64,000 nt of DNA from the NCBI RefSeq assembly GCF_030272615.1, contig NC_081410.1, positions 146,911,349 through 146,975,348 of the forward strand, read 5' to 3'. Numbering within the stretch: position 1 is the stretch's first letter; the number at the start of each line of letters is the position of its first letter. The notes under the pieces are model-generated. The model did not search any database and was not told the DNA's origin. It saw only the letters and a program-made list of their open reading frames with translations. Positions 57,931 through 64,000 of this stretch are shown piece by piece. The translations under genes and the position numbers were made by a program. The DNA comes from Cryptomeria japonica (taxonomy: Eukaryota > Streptophyta > Pinopsida > Cupressales > Cupressaceae).

Positions 57931-58296
57931 ATCTATGGAAATCGAGTATACAATTGTTGAAAAGGGTAGTTCTCCTCCTATTGGTTCATAGGATGGAGGC
58001 CTACATGCTCAAATGAATATAGGTAGTCTTTTGTTGAATTCTTAGAATTTGGAGATAAGTGGGTGTAGAGAAGGAAAAGAGTGTTCATTTGTAACTAGTC
58101 CAGCGACAAAGATGGAGAAAGACTCTCAAGATGTTAGTAAAAACAAGGGAACTGTAATTGTTTTGGGATTACAACATAAGAGTCTCAAAAAGAGTGCTCT
58201 TGATAAATCTCCTAAGGTGGGTAGGTGTTAGTTGGTGAGAATTTGGTTGAGTCTAGTTCAGTGAAGACTATTGATTCACACTTCTCTCCATCTCAA

Positions 58297-58670
58297 AAAG
58301 GATTGTTCTATCATGGAATGTAAGGGGGTTGAATAACACCCCTAGATAAAAGGCTATTAAAGAGTTGATTGGCTTTCACTCTCCTAATATGGTTTTCATT
58401 TAGGAAACTAAATTATCAGTTAATGGTATACTTGATAGGGCCTCTAAAATTTTGAATCGAAGTTATTTCCAGTGCATCAAGGCTCAAGTAAGTTCAGGGA
58501 GTATGGCTTGCTTTTGGGACCCATGCAAGCTAATCCCATTTTGGTGGGTTTCTAGTAGATCTTCTATTTCCATGGTTGCTTCAAGTTTTAAAAATAGTGA
58601 GATTTTGTTATTCACTAATGTTTATGCTCCAATTGATTTTATAAGAAAATATCTTGTTTAGTCTCATATC
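58297..58670 (+). pseudogene. LINE ORF2 endonuclease (EEP) remnant
   Basis: Opens with IVLSWNVRGLNNTPR (58303), the usual start of plant L1 ORF2, followed by ETKLSVNGILDRA and LLFTNVYAPIDF near 58610. Later motifs (GDFN, SDH) are not clearly readable. Contains stops. Confidence 0.8.
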
Positions 58671-59639
58671 AAATATGTTCGCTCTCTTTCCCCTTTTATC
58701 TTTTGGATCCTGACTAGATATTTTAGTGCAAATTCTAATATAGGTTATAAAAGGGGAGGTAATATCATGTTTGATCCTTCTACTAGACTTTTGAGAGACA
58801 AAAATGAGTTCTTGAAGGTGGTTGATGTTAAATCTTGTAATGGTTTATTTACTTAGAATAATAGGAGTTGTGGTGAAGAGGATATAGTTGAGATATTAGA
58901 TTGATTTTCAGTATACTACTATTGGATGGGTGATATCTAGGTGACTAGCTTTGAGATTTCAAATTGGAATGGATTTAATCATTAGCCTATCAAGTTTGCG
59001 GTCGCTCATTTCCGTGTCTCTAAAAATCTCTCCTTTAAGTTTCAACTCATGTGGCTTCAAGATACCTCACTTCATTACCTCATGTTTGAATTGTAGTGAG
59101 ATGGTAAACCTACCCATGGTACTGCAATATATTCATTTGTCAAGTAACTACAATTTGTCAAGTTAGATTAAAAGGTGGAATACACAATGTTTTGGCAATA
59201 TCTTCTTGGCTAAGGTTGAAGTGCAATCTCGATTGGATGCCATTACTCGTCAGATTAGAGATCAAGGATTATCAAAAGATTTGTATGGAGAAAAATATGT
59301 AGCGGTGAAAGAATTGGAGGAATGGGAGTTACGTGAGGAGAAATATTGGAAGCAAGAATCATGAGTGGATTGTCTTCAAGAAGGTGAAAGAAAAATAAAG
59401 TTATTTTGGAACTCTATGAAGGATAGAATAGTTGAGATTTATATTCATTTTCTTATGTCCTTGAATGGAACTAATCTTTCATCTTTTAGGGGGATTTCAT
59501 AGGAAGTCTCTAGATTCTTTACGACTTTATTTATTGAAGATTATCCTCTTGCCTATTTGCAAGAGGGTTTAGTTCTAGAGTGTATCCTCTCTATTGTTTA
59601 TAATTAGATTAATGAAAACCTTTTGAGACCCATATCTTT

Positions 59640-60450
59640 GTTGCAAATAAGGGATGTTGTCTTCGAAATGAAGAAAGGTAAAGATCTTGGTTCAAATGGC
59701 TTTCTTATAGATTTTTTTTTTTCAAAACTTATAGGAGATAATTAAGTTGGATTTTTGGAGGTGGTGTAGGAGTCTCGTAGAAGTAAAAATAAGCTAAGGG
59801 CCTTGAATTCTTTAGTCTTTACACTCATTCCTAAAAAGGAAGGAGCTAATTGTTTGAATTCCTTTCGACCTATAGCTCTTTGAAATGTGATTTACAAAAT
59901 AATGACAAAGTTAATTACAGAAAAATCTTGATCCACGAGTCAACAAATTAATTTTTAAAGAGCAAGGAGGTTTTGTTGTTAGGAGGCAAATTCTTGATGG
60001 GATTGTTATTACTACTAAATCCATTCATTCTATGACAGTTTCTATGGAGAAGGCTATGTTTATAAAGTTGGATATGGCTAAAGCATATGATAAATTCAAA
60101 TGGTCCTTCCTACGCAGAGTGATTGCCACCTTTGGTTTTAACAATGAGTGGATCAATTTGGGTATGAGTTGCATCACTTCCTCTTCTTTTGCAGTTCTTA
60201 TCAATAGTGAGCCTACAAAGTTGTTTGGAGCTTTTAGAGGTCTTCGACAAGGTGACCCCCTCTCTCCTTGTTTATTTTAATGGCAAAGGGTTGGGGAGGT
60301 TTATCAAGTATCATGTAGGCCAAGGGTTGATTCAGGGGTGGAATTGGGGTAATTGTTTCCCTCCTTATTATCATCTCCAATTTATGAATGATACGATTTC
60401 GATGGGTGTTGCCAGAATATGGAGGCAACTAACTTCATAAAGACTTTGGA
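59640..60450 (+). pseudogene. LINE reverse transcriptase remnant, active site mutated
   Basis: Motifs in order: KKGKDLGSNGFLIDFF, LIPKKEGANCLNSFRPIAL (59830-59880), YKIMTKLI, FIKLDMAKAYDKFKWSFL (60060-60110), GLRQGDPLSPCLF (60240-60280), and QFMNDT at about 60378-60395, where the family has (F/Y)ADDT. The first aspartate of the catalytic pair is Asn, so this RT is inactive quite apart from the frameshifts. Confidence 0.87.
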
Positions 60451-61479
60451 TATTTACTTGGCAACTTCAAGACAAAAGATTAATGAAGATAAGTCCTTTG
60501 TATTTTTCTTTAACACATCTTTGCTCATTCTGACTGGGATTACTAGAATCTTGAGATTTCAAAATTGGTGTTCTTCCTCTTGTCTATCTTGGAGTCCCTC
60601 TTTCAACTTGTCATTTATCTGATGGGTTTTGGTACGATATTTTGGATAAGCTTCGCAGGAAGGTAAGTTATTGGAATTATGGATGGCTCTCAACTAATGG
60701 GAGAGTGACTCTCTTGAAGTACGTGGTTTAGGCTCTCCCTATATATAGATGTTTTTCTCAAATTGCTTCAAAAAGTTTTATTAAAGAATTTGATGCTCTC
60801 TCTCAAAAATTTAATAGTCAGGTAATTTGCAATCTACAAAGTGGATTTTGGTCAAGTGGACATTTGTTTTTAAAGAAATTCAAGATGAAGGTCTTGGCTA
60901 GTGGCACATAGGCATAAATGGTCAGGTTTTGCTATTTTTCTTGGCGATGGTGCATTAATCAATATTAGCAATGGGCGAACATTCTTAATATAAAGTATCT
61001 AGGAGGAGTGGATGACAAAGATATTCCTTGATTCAATATCATCGGTAAAGGTTATATTATCTAGATTACTTTAAGGAGAGGTGCACAATTAGTTAATAAA
61101 GGCCTCTTTGGATATGCAATAAAGGTGTCAATGATTTGTTCTAGTGGGATTCTTGGGATGGTCAAATTCCCATCATCTTGTAACTTTCGCATCTACAATC
61201 CTTATGTAATAACTTTCTAGGAGTTGGTTGGCGTAAAGTTGAGGACTTCAAAACTATCTTACAATAGGGCAAGGGGAAGTGGTTAGATGGAAATAGTTGC
61301 ATGAATGGCCTCTTAGAGGCTCTGTGGGTGATCGAGGGGAACTTGCTAGGATTTTTAGCTAGAAGAATGTGTAACTCTTTGAAAGGAAAAGATGTTATTG
61401 CTTGAGATCTAGATCCAAAGGGGAATTTTTGGGTGGATTTGGATACATGGAGTTGGATAGATCGACATTTGGGAAGAAG

Positions 61480-61700
61480 AATGTTTCTCAATGGAAGTGG
61501 ATTTGGAATAGGGTTTCTTGGCCCAAATGTATTTTTTTCTTGTGGTTGGTTGTTCATAATATATGTCTCACTTGGGAGAACCTTCAAAAAAAGGGTTTTT
61601 AGGGGCCTTCTGATTGTGTTTTATGTAACAATTATAAGGAGAATACTTCTCATATTTTATTTCAATGATCTTTCACTACGAAGATTTGAAATTTTTGGTG
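61480..61700 (+). pseudogene. LINE zf-RVT region remnant
   Basis: Reads WNRVSWPKCIFFLWLVVHNI, LTWENLQKKGF and then DCVLCNNYKENTSHILFQ. This is the conserved C-x2-C-x7-H-x4-C-like zinc-binding module downstream of plant LINE RT, with the last Cys lost to a stop. Confidence 0.8.
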
Positions 61701-62078
61701 GGGGGCCTAGAAACATGCTTGTGTTCCTGCTAATTATTTGTTTAAGTTATGAAATAGCTTGGGAAGACCACCAACTAGGACCTCTATTCTCCATATAGCT
61801 TTAGATATTGGTCCCTCTTTTGTTGTATGGAAGCTATGGTTAGAAATAAATTGCAGGATTTATCAAGAAGAGAAGATGTTGCAACAAGTGTCGCAGAGAA
61901 TTATCATTATGTTAAGGAAAACTTGATGGCAAAGTGTGATCTTTTTGCTAATATGGACCCTAGTGACATGCTTGTCATCCAAAATTTGAATATTTTTTAT
62001 AGGTATATTCAAGGCCCCGTATTCAAGAAACACTAACATATTTAGGGCCGTCATGCTAAGAAAAAGGTCTGACGTGAC

Positions 62079-62224
62079 ACTAAGTGGTCTCCCCCTCCCC
62101 AAGGCATGTTGAAGATTAATATTGATGGATCGTCTAGGGGAAATCCTGAGCATGTAGGAATTTGTGGTATTGGTAGGGATAGTTTGGGGAATGTTATTTT
62201 CTTTTTTCCTATGTATAAGGGGGA
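62079..62224 (+). pseudogene. Truncated LINE RNase H domain
   Basis: Reads WSPPPQGMLKINIDGSSRGN and PEHVGICGIGRDSLGNVIFF. D-G-S-S-R-G-N-P is the first catalytic-Asp motif of the plant (RVT_3) RNase H. About 50 of the expected ~125 residues remain before AT-rich DNA. Confidence 0.8.
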
Positions 62225-64000
62225 ATATATTAATATTGTAAATTATAATATTATATTATTTAAGTTGACTAGTGAGAAATAAAAATAAAAATTATTAGTT
62301 TTAATTTTTTTTTTCATTTTTGAAACTTAAAAAAAAAAAGAAAGATAATATCCTTATAATTATTTTCAATTGAATTAAATAGGTCATTATCTCCTTATCA
62401 CTTCGAATTGAGAATTTTTCAATTTTCATTTTTCAATTCAAATCCTTAATCTCATCTTCATCTTTCATTTAATTTTTCCTAGAAAAATCTATAAATAAGA
62501 TCATTATTCAATGTTTTTATGGCACAATCACATTTATGTAAATCTAGTCTATTGAAATCAATTATCAATAAAATCATTTTGAGGTTTGCATCTCAAACTG
62601 GGATTTTAATTTGATTTCCATATTATGCTTTCAAATTGTTTATATTTCTTGTTTTTTTATTTTAATGCTTACAATGGAGTTGGGTCAAACCGTGGATGCA
62701 CAATTCTATATTGGAGAAATGTTGTACTTGATATACATTGAACTAAGAAATATTTAATATCAAGCCTTCAATTCATAGTCAAACAAATTTTTCACATGAG
62801 TTTTCATAAGAAGCACTACAAGTAAGAACATACAAGAATGTCGTTTTCTCTCTGTTGAGAATATTTGTGGCTTTGAGTTTGGCTACAAGTGGATCAATTT
62901 TTCACTTGTATTAGGTTCAAAGATGCCCATCAATTGCATGAATTTTCTTCTCATCTTAGAAATGTAGTTTTTCTAAATGGAAATGCCAATGGAGGTCTCC
63001 TTTTGTCGTTTGTAAATGGAGTATGTGTGGACTAGCCCATGACCTTGAAGCTCAATTACAAAGATGTTGTGAAGAATTGATATACCATTGAAATAAACTC
63101 AACAGATTTTATCATAAGGTATGTACTTTTCTTTCATCCCAAAATTTAATAACACGAGAGGTAGACTTAGTGTCCATTTTGCAAATTGAATATTTTTGAA
63201 TCTCCAATTCAATGAAAATTTATGTTGCCTATTGTATGTCTAAAAAGTGTGTTAATCATTAAACAAAATAAAACATCGCATAGATGAAACAAGTATTAAA
63301 ACTAGGAAGCAATTTAAAACAAGAAATGCAACTTAGCCTCCTTTATGATGTTCCATCCTCCTCTAATCTCAAGGACCTTGAAGGTTAGTAGGTGTGGCTC
63401 TCGGCAGCAAGCAATGACTATCAAGATGACAACTCAAGATATGAGTAGCTACAAGGTTCTAGATTAAATACAAGATTATTACGACATGATACTCAAATTA
63501 TGCTAAAATTGATATTCTAAATGCTAACTGATCAATGGAGATCGCAAGATAATAACAATGCAAATTAAGCTAAGATGCAGGGGGCATTGATTGATGAAAA
63601 TGAGGGGTATTTATAGGATTTCCAAGGCCAAGGATGAGGTGGTAGGAATCAACGGTCAAGATTTGATCTGTAGATATCAATGGCTAAGGATGAAGAAGCT
63701 AGAAAAGAGGTTGGAAGGAGAGACACATGTCATCTATGTGGTGACAAGTGTTCAATAATCCTCAACAAATTGCTGAAAGGGAAAGTGTCAAAGGGGAGAA
63801 GACATGTGCCAAAGGTGCCATGTGTCTCCAAGAGGAAATATCCAACCCACAAGAGGTTAGGGTGTGCAAGAAGGGATAGGGTTAGTTAGACCCAGGGTCA
63901 AATTGAATGGGTTAGGTTAGGGGATGGTTAGAACAGGTGGTTAAAGGTAGGAGTCATCTGCTCATTTGAATTTAGAAATTCAAATAATTAGGAAATGAAT
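62225..64000. other. AT-rich tail with possible LTR remnants
   Basis: A TATA-like TCTATAAATAAGATC near 62487, followed by AATAAAATCATTTTGAGGTT near 62565, looks like a gypsy LTR promoter and polyadenylation region on the plus strand. GGGTATTTATAGGATTTCC near 63605 looks like a TATA box on the minus strand of another LTR. No termini are definable. The plus-strand frame 63680-63889 is Lys/Arg/Cys-rich and unsupported. Confidence 0.3.

Larger units (their letters stand above)
56600..62224 (+). mobile_element. Decayed L1-type LINE with RNase H, 3' end missing
   Basis: A plus-strand succession of 5' region, ORF1 with zinc knuckle (about 57190-57930), ORF2 endonuclease (58297-58670), reverse transcriptase (about 59640-60450), zf-RVT region (about 61490-61680) and an RNase H domain (about 62079-62224). 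The RNase H is cut after its first half and no LINE tail follows, so the 3' end was deleted or displaced. Many stops and frameshifts indicate great age. Unlike the two LINEs at the left of the window, this one has (or had) ORF2. Confidence 0.85.

Overview
This window looks like intergenic DNA from a large, repeat-dominated plant nuclear genome. A gymnosperm, perhaps a conifer of the cypress/yew side, is the best guess. The clues are the AT-rich background, LTRs with tRNA-Met primer sites, ends of the TGTAATGTCCCC type, a Copia-type LTR, and L1-like LINEs whose ORF1 carries a DUF4283-type domain and zinc knuckle. The taxon is inferred from sequence style and was not tested. Only one convincing host gene is present: an intact single-exon NKAP homologue on the minus strand (27657-29915). 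Nearly everything else recognisable is transposon-derived, and mostly broken.

Layout. 0.4-3.9 kb holds two ORF1-only LINE copies with no ORF2; the first is bounded by a 16-bp target-site duplication (TSD). 4-10.6 kb is AT-rich sequence without recognisable genes, with tandem duplications and a degraded LTR. At 11.0-11.5 kb is a solo LTR with a perfect 5-bp TSD. At 13.27-14.21 kb is a GC-rich DNA element with imperfect terminal inverted repeats and a 9-bp TSD (Mutator-like), containing a 25-bp tandem array. 17.05-23.60 kb is an LTR retrotransposon with PBS and PPT but no visible gag zinc knuckle, protease, RT or integrase; its internal ORFs are unfamiliar. 23.7-27.4 kb is a minus-strand gypsy relic (LTR, PBS, gag, RT, RNase H). 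27.66-29.92 kb is NKAP.

32.0-36.1 kb is a second non-autonomous LTR element (minus strand, TSD ATAAC) with gag and protease but an acidic unknown region where RT, RNase H and integrase should be. It sits 3 bp past the stop codon of an RPA-like gene. 36.1-43.4 kb (minus strand) is the most unusual block: a Helentron-like rolling-circle transposon with zinc-finger, OTU, Rep, Pif1-type helicase and AP-endonuclease-like domains, followed by an RPA70-like gene with two phase-consistent GT-AG introns. The RepHel part is decayed; the RPA-like gene looks readable. 44.5-47.9 kb has minus-strand fragments of an unknown SWIM-finger-like protein. 48.2-55.5 kb is a minus-strand gypsy gag region with its 5' LTR, broken by two solo LTRs and a local gag duplication. 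56.6-62.2 kb is a decayed plus-strand L1-type LINE with a C-terminal RNase H, cut at its 3' side. The last 1.8 kb is AT-rich with possible LTR remnants.

The recurring theme is non-autonomous or gutted elements whose coding content departs from the textbook version, nested close to a housekeeping splicing/chromatin gene.
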